This document shows, piece by piece, positions 46,632-55,500 of a DNA stretch of 64,000 nucleotides. The notes below the pieces were generated by a model. That model searched no databases. It worked only from the letters and a program-made list of their open reading frames with translations, and was not told the DNA's origin. The position numbers were made by a program, and so were the translations under genes. The stretch covers positions 248,001 through 312,000 of the forward strand of contig NZ_NEFY01000003.1 in assembly GCF_002258215.1 (NCBI RefSeq), in the 5' to 3' direction. Origin of the DNA: Marinobacter vinifirmus. Lineage in GTDB: Bacteria > Pseudomonadota > Gammaproteobacteria > Pseudomonadales > Oleiphilaceae. Position 1 is the stretch's first letter. The number at the start of each line of letters is the position of its first letter.

Positions 46632-48236
46632 ATGAACAAGGATGCACAAAGGATGGTTTGGCGCACATGGCATGGTTGGGCCGCCGTGCTGTGCCTGTTT
46701 CTGGCGCTACCGGCTATGGCTTTGGAGAAGTCGCCCACCACGGCTGACCACAGCAAATTCAAAGCGTTACAGGGGCCTTTCGAAAAGGCCGAAGATGTGA
46801 CTGCTGCCTGCCTGAAATGTCATACCGAAGCCGGCGAGCAGATTCGGGGGACTACCCACTGGACCTGGCTCTATGAGCACGAAGAAACCGGGCAGACCCT
46901 TGGCAAAAGCAAGGTGATCAACAGCTTTTGCGGCATGACGGTAACCAATGAGCCCCGCTGCACCTCCTGCCACGTGGGCTATGGCTGGCAGGATATGAAC
47001 CAGCCGCCACCGCAGGCAGAGAATGCCGTGGACTGCCTGGTTTGTCATGACACCACCGGCGACTACTGGAAGTTCCCTACGCTGGCAGGTTACCCGACTT
47101 CAATTCCCCGGGAATGGCCTAAGGGCAGTGGCAAGATGGTAATGCCGCCGGACCTTGAGCACATCGCCCAGAACGTGGGCGCCAGTGGCCGGGCCAATTG
47201 CGGTAGCTGTCATTTCCACGGTGGCGGTGCAGATGGCGTGAAGCATGGGGACCTCGACTCCTCACTGATCAACCCGCCGAAAGAGCTGGATGTGCATATG
47301 TCTCCGGACGGCCTGAACTTTGGCTGTTCGGATTGCCACACCACCATGGGCCATGCGGTATCCGGTAGCCGATACCAGGCCAATGCCCGGGATACCCTGG
47401 GCATCGATGTGCCGGGCCATACCGATTTCTCCCGGGCCAGTTGTGAGTCGTGCCATGGCCTTGCGCCCCACGATAAGCCCAAGCTGAATGATCACGTAGA
47501 CAAACTTGCCTGCCAGAGCTGCCACATCCCGGCCTTTGCCCGGGGTGGCGTGGCGACCAAAACCTGGTGGGACTGGTCGACGGCGGGCCGGCTGGATGAA
47601 GATGGAAAGCCTGTTAAGGAGCTGGATGAAAACGGCCATCCCAGTTATCTGAGTGAGAAAGGCGATTTCCGCCATGGCGAGAATGTGGTGCCGGAATATG
47701 CCTGGTTTGATGGCACCGTGCAGTACACCCTGGCTGGTGACCCGCTGGACATTGATAATCCGCCGGTGGCCATCAACAAGGTGGAAGGCAGCCCGGATGA
47801 CGGCAAATCCCGCATCTGGCCGTTCAAGGTGATGCGGGGCAAGCAGCCGTTTGATACCGAGCGGCAAACCCTGCTGGCCACTCACGTATTCGGGGCAGAC
47901 GATAGCTCTCTCTGGAGCAATTTCAACTGGGAGAAAGCCCTGCAGGCCGGCAGCGACATGTCTGGCATGCCATACAGCGGCCAGTTCGACTTTATTGAAA
48001 CCACCATGCACTGGCCGATCACCCATATGGTGGCGCCGGCTAACGATGCGGTGAAATGCGGTAGCTGCCACAAGGCCGAAAGCCGGCTGGCGGGGTTGGG
48101 TGGCATCTACATGCCGGGCCATCACAGCAACGTGTGGCTTGACCGGATAGGGTGGTTGCTGGTGGCGGCCACGCTGTTTGCGGTACTGGTGCATGCCATG
48201 GCGCGGATCGTGTTCAGCGGGAGGAAAGGGCAATGA
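46632..48236 (+). CDS. octahaem c-type cytochrome, tetrathionate reductase (OTR) family
   Basis: A 534-residue exported multihaem cytochrome. Eight CxxCH motifs are visible: CLKCH, CTSCH, CLVCH, CGSCH, CSDCH, CESCH, CQSCH and CGSCH. The set, spacing and length match the octahaem tetrathionate reductase family, which in vitro reduces tetrathionate, nitrite and hydroxylamine. A C-terminal membrane helix (LDRIGWLLVAATLFAVLVHAM) anchors it. It overlaps a cytochrome b gene by 4 bases, which should connect it to the quinone pool. The direction of electron flow cannot be read from sequence. Confidence 0.92.
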   Translation: MNKDAQRMVWRTWHGWAAVLCLFLALPAMALEKSPTTADHSKFKALQGPFEKAEDVTAACLKCHTEAGEQIRGTTHWTWLYEHEETGQTLGKSKVINSFCGMTVTNEPRCTSCHVGYGWQDMNQPPPQAENAVDCLVCHDTTGDYWKFPTLAGYPTSIPREWPKGSGKMVMPPDLEHIAQNVGASGRANCGSCHFHGGGADGVKHGDLDSSLINPPKELDVHMSPDGLNFGCSDCHTTMGHAVSGSRYQANARDTLGIDVPGHTDFSRASCESCHGLAPHDKPKLNDHVDKLACQSCHIPAFARGGVATKTWWDWSTAGRLDEDGKPVKELDENGHPSYLSEKGDFRHGENVVPEYAWFDGTVQYTLAGDPLDIDNPPVAINKVEGSPDDGKSRIWPFKVMRGKQPFDTERQTLLATHVFGADDSSLWSNFNWEKALQAGSDMSGMPYSGQFDFIETTMHWPITHMVAPANDAVKCGSCHKAESRLAGLGGIYMPGHHSNVWLDRIGWLLVAATLFAVLVHAMARIVFSGRKGQ

Positions 48237-48835
48237 GCCGGGTATTGATGTTCAAACGCTTTGAGCGCTTCTGGCACTGGAGCCAGGCGCTGCTGATCTT
48301 CGTGCTGCTGTTTACCGGGTTCGCCATTCACGGTACCTATGAGGTGATGCGGTTCAGCACGGCGGTGCAGGTACATACCCTGGCGGCCTGGGCGCTGATT
48401 GTGCTTTGGGTGTTTGCCATTTTCTGGCATTTCACCACCGGTGAATGGCGCCAGTACATCCCGACCCGTGATGGTTTGCTCGCGGTCATGCACTATTACC
48501 TGATTGGCACCTTCACCGGTGCCTCCCATCCTTACAAGAAAACCACCAAGGCCAAGCACAACCCGCTGCAGCGACTGGCGTACCTGTTTTTCAAGGTGGT
48601 GATCTCGCCGATTATCTGGGTGTCCGGGCTGTTATACCTGTTCTACAACGACTGGCCGGCAACCCTGGCCGGCGCCCTGGAGCTGGAAACCGTGGCACTG
48701 ATCCATACCGGCGCAGCCTTCGCTATGCTGGTGTTTATTATTGCCCATGTGTACATGACGACGATGGGCAAAACCCTGACCAGCCACATCAAGCCTATGA
48801 TCACCGGCTATGAGGATCTGGACGAGCACCATTAA
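48233..48835 (+). CDS. cytochrome b membrane subunit paired with the octahaem cytochrome
   Basis: A 200-residue dihaem cytochrome b of the cytochrome b561 / Ni-hydrogenase b-subunit type with four helices. Haem-ligand histidines are in RFWHWSQALL, VHTLAAWALI, and the fourth helix HTGAAFAMLVFIIAHVY. The ATG overlaps the octahaem gene stop (ATGA), showing translational coupling. It most likely exchanges electrons between quinol and the octahaem protein. The longer upstream frame lies inside the previous gene and is rejected. Confidence 0.92.
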   Translation: MSRVLMFKRFERFWHWSQALLIFVLLFTGFAIHGTYEVMRFSTAVQVHTLAAWALIVLWVFAIFWHFTTGEWRQYIPTRDGLLAVMHYYLIGTFTGASHPYKKTTKAKHNPLQRLAYLFFKVVISPIIWVSGLLYLFYNDWPATLAGALELETVALIHTGAAFAMLVFIIAHVYMTTMGKTLTSHIKPMITGYEDLDEHH

Positions 48836-48849
48836 AGCGTGTGTCCAGT

Positions 48850-48903
48850 TTTCATTTTGTTAAAACTAATAGAACTATAGATATATTCTTTTTGATATAA
48901 GAG
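48850..48903. promoter_or_regulatory. AT-rich region upstream of peroxiredoxin
   Basis: About 54 bases of unusually AT-rich sequence contain a TTGTTA element, an ATAG-AA-CTAT inverted repeat (48869-48878) and a TATATT element. The spacing is not a clean -35/-10 pair nor an OxyR site, so only a promoter-bearing region is claimed. Confidence 0.4.
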
Positions 48904-48973
48904 GTGTGGCCGGATACTCTGGCCTTGTAGTCAAACAAAGCCAACTATCTGGCAAACCGACAGGAGAAAGATT

Positions 48974-49600
48974 ATGTCCATCCGTCTTGGCGAAACCGCT
49001 CCGGACTTCAAAGTAGACACCACCAAAGGCGCGATCAGCTTCCATGAGTGGGCTGGTGATTCCTGGGTGTTCTTCTTCAGCCACCCCGCTGACTTTACTC
49101 CGGTATGTACCACTGAAATGGGCCGTACTGCCCAGCTGGCCCAGGAGTTTGCAGCCCGCAACGTGAAGCCGCTTGGCCTGTCTACCGACTCTGTAGACGA
49201 GCACATGAAGTGGATTGACGACGTAAACGATACCCAGAGCTGTGACCTTCAGTTCCCGATCGTTGCCGACGAAGACCACAAAATTGCCCAGCTGTACGAC
49301 ATGATTCACCCGGGTGAGAGCGAAACCGCCGCCGTACGCAGCGTGTTCATCATTGATCCGGCCAAGAAAGTCCGCCTGACCCTGACGTACCCGATGGCGG
49401 TTGGTCGTAACTTTGACGAAATCCTGCGTGTTATCGACGCGCTGCAGACAGCCGATGCCAGCAAGGTTGCCCTGCCGGCGGACTGGCGCAAGGGTGGCGA
49501 TGTGATTATCCCGCCGTCCATCTCCAATGAAGAGGCGAAGGATATCTTCCCGCAGGGCTGGAACGAACTGCGTCCTTACCTGCGCATGACCAAGATCTGA
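48974..49600 (+). CDS. 1-Cys peroxiredoxin (Prx6 type)
   Basis: A 208-residue peroxiredoxin with the peroxidatic motif PADFTPVCTTE (Cys45) and the long C-terminal part (YPMAVGRNFDEILRVIDALQ and PADWRKGGDVIIPPS) of the Prx6/AhpE-like 1-Cys group. It reduces peroxides in the cytoplasm. A CAGGAG ribosome site lies upstream. The single gene ends at a T-run hairpin. Confidence 0.95.
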   Translation: MSIRLGETAPDFKVDTTKGAISFHEWAGDSWVFFFSHPADFTPVCTTEMGRTAQLAQEFAARNVKPLGLSTDSVDEHMKWIDDVNDTQSCDLQFPIVADEDHKIAQLYDMIHPGESETAAVRSVFIIDPAKKVRLTLTYPMAVGRNFDEILRVIDALQTADASKVALPADWRKGGDVIIPPSISNEEAKDIFPQGWNELRPYLRMTKI

Positions 49601-49637
49601 TTTGACGCTGCACTGAATTGATCAGGTTCACAGCCTG

Positions 49638-49689
49638 CCCCCGGCCTGGTTGCTCACGACACCGAGCAGCCTGGTTTGGGGGCTTTTTT
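49638..49689 (+). terminator. rho-independent terminator after peroxiredoxin
   Basis: An imperfect long stem closes with CCCCC/GGGGG and is followed by six T residues. It separates the peroxiredoxin from the convergent pilus ATPase gene. Confidence 0.7.
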
Positions 49690-49692
49690 GTG

Positions 49693-50796
49693 TCAGTCTC
49701 TGTCGAAGGTCAGGCTGTCGGAGTTGCCGGCGAGGCTGCCTTTTTCGAGCCGGATTTTCACTTCCAGGTTGTGGCGTGAATCGGCGTTGGCCAGCGCGGT
49801 GTCTTCGGTGATCTTGCCCTGGTGGTAAAGGTCCATGATGGCCTGGTCGAAGGTCTTCATACCCTGCTGCTGGCTCTTCTCCATGACTTCGGTAATGCCT
49901 TCAACCTCGCCTTTATTGATGATGTCCTTGATGTAGGGGCTTGCGAGCATCACTTCGACCGCTGCGCAGCGCTTGCCATCTTTGCCTTTCAACAACCGTT
50001 GGGCCACCACGGCTTTCAGGTGCAGGCTCAGGTCCATAAACAGCTCTTTGTGGGCATGCTCCGGGAAGAAGTTCACTATCCGCCGCATGGTCTGGTCTAC
50101 GTTGCTGGCGTGCAGGGTGGAGATGCACAGGTGCCCGGTTTCCGCATAGGTGAGGGCTTGCTTCATGGTTTCACGGTCGCGGATTTCACCGATCATGATC
50201 ACATCCGGTGCCTCGCGCATGGCCCGGCGCAGGGCTTCGGTGTAGGAGTGAGTGTCTACGCCCACCTCCCGCTGGTTCACCACGCTTTTCTGGTGCGTGT
50301 GAGTGTATTCTATAGGGTCCTCAATGGTGAGGATGTGGCCGGTGGTGTGGCTGTTACGGTAATCCAGCATCGAGGCCAGGGTGGTGGACTTACCGGAGCC
50401 AGTGGAACCCACCACCAGGATCAGCCCCCGGGGTTCCATAATCAGCTGCTCGAGAATCTTTGGCAGGCCAAGGGTATCGATGGACGGAATTTCGGTTTTC
50501 AGGTGACGAATCACCATGCTGACTTCGCCCCGCTGCCACAGCACGTTCACCCGAAATCGCCCGATATTGGCCAGCCCCACGGCCATGTCCAGCTCCAGCG
50601 ACTTCTCGAACTCCGCCCGCTGCTTGTCTTTCATGATCGAGTACGCCAGTTCCTTCACGGCGCCCGCCGGAAGGTGCTTCTGAGTGATGGGGGCAGTGTG
50701 GCCTTCGACTTTCATCATCACCGGGGCGCCGGTGGAGAGGTAGAGGTCGGAGGCACCTTTGTCGGCCATGAGTTTGAGGTAGGCGGTGAGGTCCAT
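49693..50796 (-). CDS. pilU: type IV pilus retraction ATPase, PilT/PilU family
   Basis: A 367-residue hexameric secretion-type ATPase. Walker A is GSTGSGKST, the Walker B region is DVIMIGEIRDRETM, and the His box is HLCISTLHASN. The ending (MDLYHQGKITEDTALANADSRHNLEVKIRLEKGSL) resembles PilU more than PilT, but no pilT neighbour helps decide. It powers or assists pilus retraction and twitching. ATG 50796 is preceded by AAAGGAT; the longer frame adds five residues only. Confidence 0.87.
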   Translation of the reverse strand: MDLTAYLKLMADKGASDLYLSTGAPVMMKVEGHTAPITQKHLPAGAVKELAYSIMKDKQRAEFEKSLELDMAVGLANIGRFRVNVLWQRGEVSMVIRHLKTEIPSIDTLGLPKILEQLIMEPRGLILVVGSTGSGKSTTLASMLDYRNSHTTGHILTIEDPIEYTHTHQKSVVNQREVGVDTHSYTEALRRAMREAPDVIMIGEIRDRETMKQALTYAETGHLCISTLHASNVDQTMRRIVNFFPEHAHKELFMDLSLHLKAVVAQRLLKGKDGKRCAAVEVMLASPYIKDIINKGEVEGITEVMEKSQQQGMKTFDQAIMDLYHQGKITEDTALANADSRHNLEVKIRLEKGSLAGNSDSLTFDRD

Positions 50797-50853
50797 CGGG
50801 GATCCTTTCAACAGGCGAGCTTAGGAACATATCTTCGGTCTGATCGTCTCACT

Positions 50854-52578
50854 TTAAGTGCCTTCCGAAGAAGATTCCAGCTTCTCCAGTCGGTAAGCCA
50901 ATTGTGCACGTGTCAACCCAATGAGTCGTGCAGCCTGCGAAACATTGCCAGAAGCCTTGTGCATAGCTGTACAAATCAGGTTGCGTTCAAAATCCTCGAA
51001 ATTAAAACCATTTTCGAGCATTGAGTTACAAACGGGATCTGGCTTGCCGTAGAGGTATCCGGGGGATTGTTGGAGATAGCCACCATGTGACACTTCCGTG
51101 TCTCTGCCCTCGTTTTTTTCCAGCGCGGGACAAAGAGCTTCGAGATCAATCAACTGATTGTTGTCTGTGAGTATAACCCCTCGCTCAAGCATGTTTTCTA
51201 GTTCCCGAATATTGCCCGGCCAGCCATAACTCATCAGGGCTTGTTGAGCTTTATCTGAAATGCCGGGTATTTTTTTTTGATATTGGGTTTGAAATTTGTT
51301 CAGGAAATGCGTGACCAGAAGAGGAATGTCCTCTTTGCGCTCCCGTAAGGCGGGTATGTAAACGGGATAAATGCTAAGACGGTAAAAAAGGTCTGCCCGG
51401 AATTTTCCTTGAGCTACGGCCTCTTCAAGGTTCTCGTTTGTGGCTACCACCAGCCGGACATCAACCTTCAGGGTGTTGGTGCCTCCAACCCGCTCCACTT
51501 CACCTTCCTGTAATGCACGGAGCAGAGAGGCCTGAGCCCGAGGTGATAGCTCCACTACTTCGTCCAGGAACAGGGTTCCTCCCGTCGCTCGCTCAAACTT
51601 GCCGGGCCGGCTGGAGTGCGCACCAGTGAACGCGCCCTTTTCCACCCCGAACAGTTCCGACTCTATGAGATCGGGAGGGATGCATGCGCAATTCACTGCA
51701 ATGAAAGGCTTCGCGGCCCTGGCTGAATTCAGGTGCAGGCTGCGGGCAAAGACTTCCTTGCCGACCCCGGTTTCGCCTTGAAGTAACACCGAGACGTTGT
51801 TAGCTGCGGCCTTTTGGAGCAGATTCCAGGCTTGCTTGAAGTTGGGAGCGTGCCCCACGGAGTTAACCGCAAGATCGGCCTTGTCGTAAGCATCCCGCTG
51901 GTGAGCTTGCAGTTCGCTGAGCTGGCTCTGAAGTGAGATTAACTCTTCCGCTAGGGCATCCGGTTGCAGTATCCGGTCAAGTTCGTGAGGGTCGTCCCAC
52001 TCATCCGCCGGTCGGCCGATAATGCGGCATTGCTCGTCACCTTTCGCTTGGCACTCAACTTCCCGAAACAGAACCTTGCGGCCCATGTAGAACGTCGTAA
52101 AGCCACTGGAATATCCGGTCAGCAACCAGCAGACGGCGTGGTCGGTCGCTCCACCGTTGGCCAGCTGCAAGTCGGCTTCAAATGCGTTTTCCCAGAGGAA
52201 CTCACCGTAGAAGCTGCTCCCTTCCAGATCAAAGTCCATACGCACTGGAGACACGTTAACCAATCCTTTGATCATGGCGAGTTGGGGGCCGGCGGCGAAG
52301 GCATTGGCAGTGGACAGTTCCGGGCGAATTTTGCGAGCCAGTTCGGCGTCACGCCAACCTGAATGAAAGCCAAGTCGCATCAACAGACCCCGTGTACGCT
52401 CTGAACCGATGGTGGTGATCAGTTCATTCCTGAGCGTGAGGAAGATACTGGAGTGAATCAGAAGCATACGCTGTTCATGCATCCAGACCATACCCTTACC
52501 GGTGTCAAAACGAATCTGGCTGACTAGATCCTGGCTGGTGGGAAACTTCGGGTCTGTGGTTGTTGGCATGGTATCCAT
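50854..52578 (-). CDS. sigma-54-dependent activator of the XylR/DmpR/MopR family
   Basis: A 574-residue regulator with an effector-binding XylR_N domain (residues about 15-120), a V4R subdomain (about 120-190), a linker, an AAA+ domain (Walker A GETGVGKE 268-275; GAFTGA 315-320; Walker B GGTLFLDE 333-340) and a C-terminal Fis-type helix-turn-helix ([23 protein letters not shown]). Cys150, Glu173, Cys176 and Cys184 have exactly the spacing of the MopR zinc site (155/178/181/189), and Trp129 matches MopR Trp134. The position of the phenol-anchoring His106 is Ala101, so the effector is probably not a phenol. It likely drives the BVMO operon. Confidence 0.93.
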   Translation of the reverse strand: MDTMPTTTDPKFPTSQDLVSQIRFDTGKGMVWMHEQRMLLIHSSIFLTLRNELITTIGSERTRGLLMRLGFHSGWRDAELARKIRPELSTANAFAAGPQLAMIKGLVNVSPVRMDFDLEGSSFYGEFLWENAFEADLQLANGGATDHAVCWLLTGYSSGFTTFYMGRKVLFREVECQAKGDEQCRIIGRPADEWDDPHELDRILQPDALAEELISLQSQLSELQAHQRDAYDKADLAVNSVGHAPNFKQAWNLLQKAAANNVSVLLQGETGVGKEVFARSLHLNSARAAKPFIAVNCACIPPDLIESELFGVEKGAFTGAHSSRPGKFERATGGTLFLDEVVELSPRAQASLLRALQEGEVERVGGTNTLKVDVRLVVATNENLEEAVAQGKFRADLFYRLSIYPVYIPALRERKEDIPLLVTHFLNKFQTQYQKKIPGISDKAQQALMSYGWPGNIRELENMLERGVILTDNNQLIDLEALCPALEKNEGRDTEVSHGGYLQQSPGYLYGKPDPVCNSMLENGFNFEDFERNLICTAMHKASGNVSQAARLIGLTRAQLAYRLEKLESSSEGT

Positions 52579-52762
52579 CCTGTTGTTGTATTGTTGTTAT
52601 CGTGGGTTGAGTACAGGGTAACCCAGCAGATTGACAGCAGGAATCATGCCCAAGAGTCTTCTGACCTCGGGGACTGGTGGCAGAGCAGGGGATGACGGCC
52701 GTGGTTCGAACAGAATTTCAGGAAATCATGAAGCTGTTGATGAAATGATGAGTTTTTGTTGG

Positions 52763-52789
52763 AAAAAGCCCGGCGCCAACGGCGCCGGG
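52763..52789 (-). terminator. rho-independent terminator after the BVMO operon
   Basis: A perfect 9-bp CCCGGCGCC stem (52769-52777 with 52781-52789) has a 3-base loop and, reading leftward, a following T run. It separates the BVMO operon from the activator gene. Confidence 0.85.
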
Positions 52790-52820
52790 TAAATGGGGAA
52801 TTAGCCCCCGAGGAGAGAGG

Positions 52821-54470
52821 TCATGACGCAATAGCCTCCCTATCAGCAGTGGCTCTACCCAAGAGGAAACCGGAATAACCATTCTGTGCGACGTCATCGC
52901 AAACTTGTTTGTATGCGGCGCCACCTCCCAAATACACCATGAAGGAGCGGGGTTTACCTGGAATGTTGGAGCCGGTATACCAGGTATTGGTTTTCGGGAG
53001 CAGCGTGGAATTCGCGATGCCTTCGACCACACCGCGCCATTCATCCTCTTTTGCCTTTTCAGGCTCGATGGTCTCTATGCCGTTGGCTTCCATGTAACGG
53101 ATAGTATCGGCGATCCACTCAACATGCTGCTCGATACCCAGAGGCATGTTGAACAACACAGAAGGACTCTGTGGACCGGTGATCATGAAGAAGTTCGGGA
53201 AACCGTTGGACATCAGCCCCAGATTGGTTCTCGGGCCGTCGCGCCAGTAGTCCTGGAGACGTACGTCATTGCGACCCTTAAGGTTGAGCTTGAACAGGGG
53301 GCCGGTGAAGGCATCGAAGCCCGTGGAATAGATCAGGCAGTCGAAGGCATAGCTGTCGCCGTTAACTAGCTCCAGACCCTGTTCGGTAATCTGGTTAATG
53401 CCGTTGGATTTGATGTCCACTAGCGACACGTTGTCCCGGTTGTAGGTCTCGAAGTAGTTCGTTTCGCAGGGTTGGCGTTTGGTGCCGTACAGGTAGTCCG
53501 GGCATAGAAGTTCTGCAGTTTTCGGATCTTTGACCCGGGCGCGGATTTTGTTACGAACAAATTCGGCTACGATGGCGTTGGCCTTTTCGTCGAACAGGAT
53601 ATCGCCATAGCTACCCAGCCAGAGTGCGAAGCCGCCGTCGTTCCAGCAGTCTTCCAGATGCTCCTGCACCTGCTCAGGAGTGTCGTTGAAGATAGATTCA
53701 CGCATATTTGGGAAAGGTACACCGGCCAGGGCGGCACGGGCTTCCTTACGTAATGGGCCATAGTTGGCCTTGATTGCGTTAGCTTCGGCATCATCCATCG
53801 GGCTGTTCTGTAGCGGTGTGGCGTAGTTTGGTGTGCGTTGGAAAACTGTCAGATGGCGGGCCTGCTCGGCAATCAGAGGAATCGCCTGAATAGCAGATGC
53901 GCCGGTGCCGATGATGCCTACGGTTTTGCCGGTGAAGTCGACACCTTCGTGGGGCCAGCTGGAGGTTGCGAACACGTCGCCCTTGAAGGAATCCTTGCCC
54001 GGGTAGCTCGGAATGGCGGCGGTGGAGAGGGTGCCAACGCCCGAAATATAGTACTTGCAAATTACCGTATGGCCGCGGTTGGTTTTGATGGTCCAGCGGT
54101 TGGTCTGCTCGTCAAAATCTGATGATATTACCCGGGTCTCAAAGGTGATGTCGTCTCTCAGGTTCAGCTTGTCGGCGACAAACCTCAGGTAATCCAGAAT
54201 CTCCGCCTGACCGGCGTACTTCTCGGACCAGCTCCATTCCTGCTGGATATCCTCGGAGAAGGAAAACGAGTAGTGGTAGCTGGAAATGTCACAGCGGGCT
54301 CCCGGGTATCGGTTCCAGTACCAGGTGCCACCAACGTCATCTGCGGCTTCATAAACTTCTGCTTTCATGCCCAGTTTGTCGCGCAGGGTGTGGAGCATAT
54401 ACAGGCCGGCAAAGCCGGCGCCAACAACAACGGCGTCGGTATGAATGATGGAATTGGTTTGTTCAGTCAT
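52821..54470 (-). CDS. flavoprotein Baeyer-Villiger monooxygenase (cyclohexanone/ketone monooxygenase-like)
   Basis: A 549-residue FAD- and NADPH-dependent type I Baeyer-Villiger enzyme, which inserts oxygen next to a ketone to give an ester or lactone. Two Rossmann motifs are seen (GAGFAG 17-22; GTGASA 188-193). The second family fingerprint is intact (GGTWYWNRYPG with Asp61). The main fingerprint F-x-G-x3-H-x3-W-P reads F162, G164, Ala168, W172, P173, so its His is replaced by Ala. It is the last gene of a leftward operon with an esterase and an outer-membrane protein. Substrate class is inferred only; ketone oxygenation is likely but the changed fingerprint leaves room for a related N- or S-oxygenase. 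Confidence 0.9.
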   Translation of the reverse strand: MTEQTNSIIHTDAVVVGAGFAGLYMLHTLRDKLGMKAEVYEAADDVGGTWYWNRYPGARCDISSYHYSFSFSEDIQQEWSWSEKYAGQAEILDYLRFVADKLNLRDDITFETRVISSDFDEQTNRWTIKTNRGHTVICKYYISGVGTLSTAAIPSYPGKDSFKGDVFATSSWPHEGVDFTGKTVGIIGTGASAIQAIPLIAEQARHLTVFQRTPNYATPLQNSPMDDAEANAIKANYGPLRKEARAALAGVPFPNMRESIFNDTPEQVQEHLEDCWNDGGFALWLGSYGDILFDEKANAIVAEFVRNKIRARVKDPKTAELLCPDYLYGTKRQPCETNYFETYNRDNVSLVDIKSNGINQITEQGLELVNGDSYAFDCLIYSTGFDAFTGPLFKLNLKGRNDVRLQDYWRDGPRTNLGLMSNGFPNFFMITGPQSPSVLFNMPLGIEQHVEWIADTIRYMEANGIETIEPEKAKEDEWRGVVEGIANSTLLPKTNTWYTGSNIPGKPRSFMVYLGGGAAYKQVCDDVAQNGYSGFLLGRATADREAIAS

Positions 54471-54544
54471 GAGTTCAACCTCTTGTTTTTGTGTGCTTGA
54501 GCAACTTGGCCATATGGCCGGAAATCATCCAAACGCTGGGATGG

Positions 54545-55465
54545 TTACAGGGGCATAGCGAACTGGAACCAGAAGGAACGGCCTTCTGAGCCGTTTCTCA
54601 CCTCGGTTTCGTGTAGGTACTTGAAGACGATGGCTGTTCTTGGTCCCAGGCCGTAGAAAACCTGGGGCCCAATGCCCAGCTTTTGCAGGCGGTTGCCGTC
54701 CCCCACCGTCTGGCCATTCTGTTTGTCATCTGAGAATTGCCTCGTGTAATGGCCGGCAATGCCAACCTGCCACTGGGGTGCTGAAGCAGGGCGATAGCCC
54801 GCGAAATAATCCACGTTGAATACATCACCGGACTCATAGTCGGTGTCATCATTCTTGAAATTGAAGGTGAAGGTAGGTGACAGTGACAGTTCCCACTCCC
54901 GGTTCGGGAACCAGGTCATGTTGAATTCCTGAACGTAGGAAGCCGTGTTGCTGGTGGTGTTGATCAGATTGTTGCGATCATAGTCGCCGAGCGGAATGAA
55001 GCCGCTGAAACCGGTTGAGAAGTGCAGGGCCTCCGAAGCGGACCAGTTCACGTATAACGGAGTCACATAAATCTGGTTGAGGCCAGTTTCTGAATCGTCG
55101 GCAACCCCAACATCCAGAGAGTTTCGCCCGCCGGAGAGGATGGCGCCGCTGGTAAAGGTGATGCCCGAATCGGTCTGGTGGTCCCAGGTGTGGTTAAGGC
55201 GGAAGGCCTGGGCGAACACGTCCAGCTCGAACTTGCCTGGTGTGGTGTCGCCGTTTGTGTCTTTGTAGCTGTCTGCGGAGTAGAACACAGTGTAGCCATA
55301 GAACTGGGTTTCGCCCGGTTCAGGCATGATCGCCGGCAGAACTGTATTCACCCCATTGGGCCAGTTGGTAACACCGTTCTCGACGGCCTGTAGTGAAGTT
55401 GCTGCAGTCATGCTGATCGCAAAAGCGAGGAGGTTTCTGCTCAGTGTTCTTGGTTTGGGCATCAT
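54545..55465 (-). CDS. outer-membrane transporter, phenol MetA-pathway (SphA-like) family
   Basis: A 306-residue secreted beta-barrel protein of the family first seen in phenol meta-cleavage clusters (PF13557). A signal peptide precedes VENGVTNWPNGVNTVLPAIMPEPGETQFYGYTVFYSAD; alternating strands (TWFPNREWELSLSPTFTFNF, IGPQVFYGLGPRTAIVFKY) fill the rest. The members are thought to help hydrophobic compounds cross the outer membrane. It lies between the esterase (35 bases) and the BVMO (74 bases) in one operon. Confidence 0.87.
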   Translation of the reverse strand: MMPKPRTLSRNLLAFAISMTAATSLQAVENGVTNWPNGVNTVLPAIMPEPGETQFYGYTVFYSADSYKDTNGDTTPGKFELDVFAQAFRLNHTWDHQTDSGITFTSGAILSGGRNSLDVGVADDSETGLNQIYVTPLYVNWSASEALHFSTGFSGFIPLGDYDRNNLINTTSNTASYVQEFNMTWFPNREWELSLSPTFTFNFKNDDTDYESGDVFNVDYFAGYRPASAPQWQVGIAGHYTRQFSDDKQNGQTVGDGNRLQKLGIGPQVFYGLGPRTAIVFKYLHETEVRNGSEGRSFWFQFAMPL

Positions 55466-55500
55466 CTCGGATTTCCTTTTTGTTGCTTTTGTTGGATGTG

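Noticed and set aside
48860..48900. OxyR site before the 1-Cys peroxiredoxin
   Set aside because: ATAG and CTAT half-sites occur, but with a 2-base gap instead of the OxyR ATAG-N7-CTAT arrangement.
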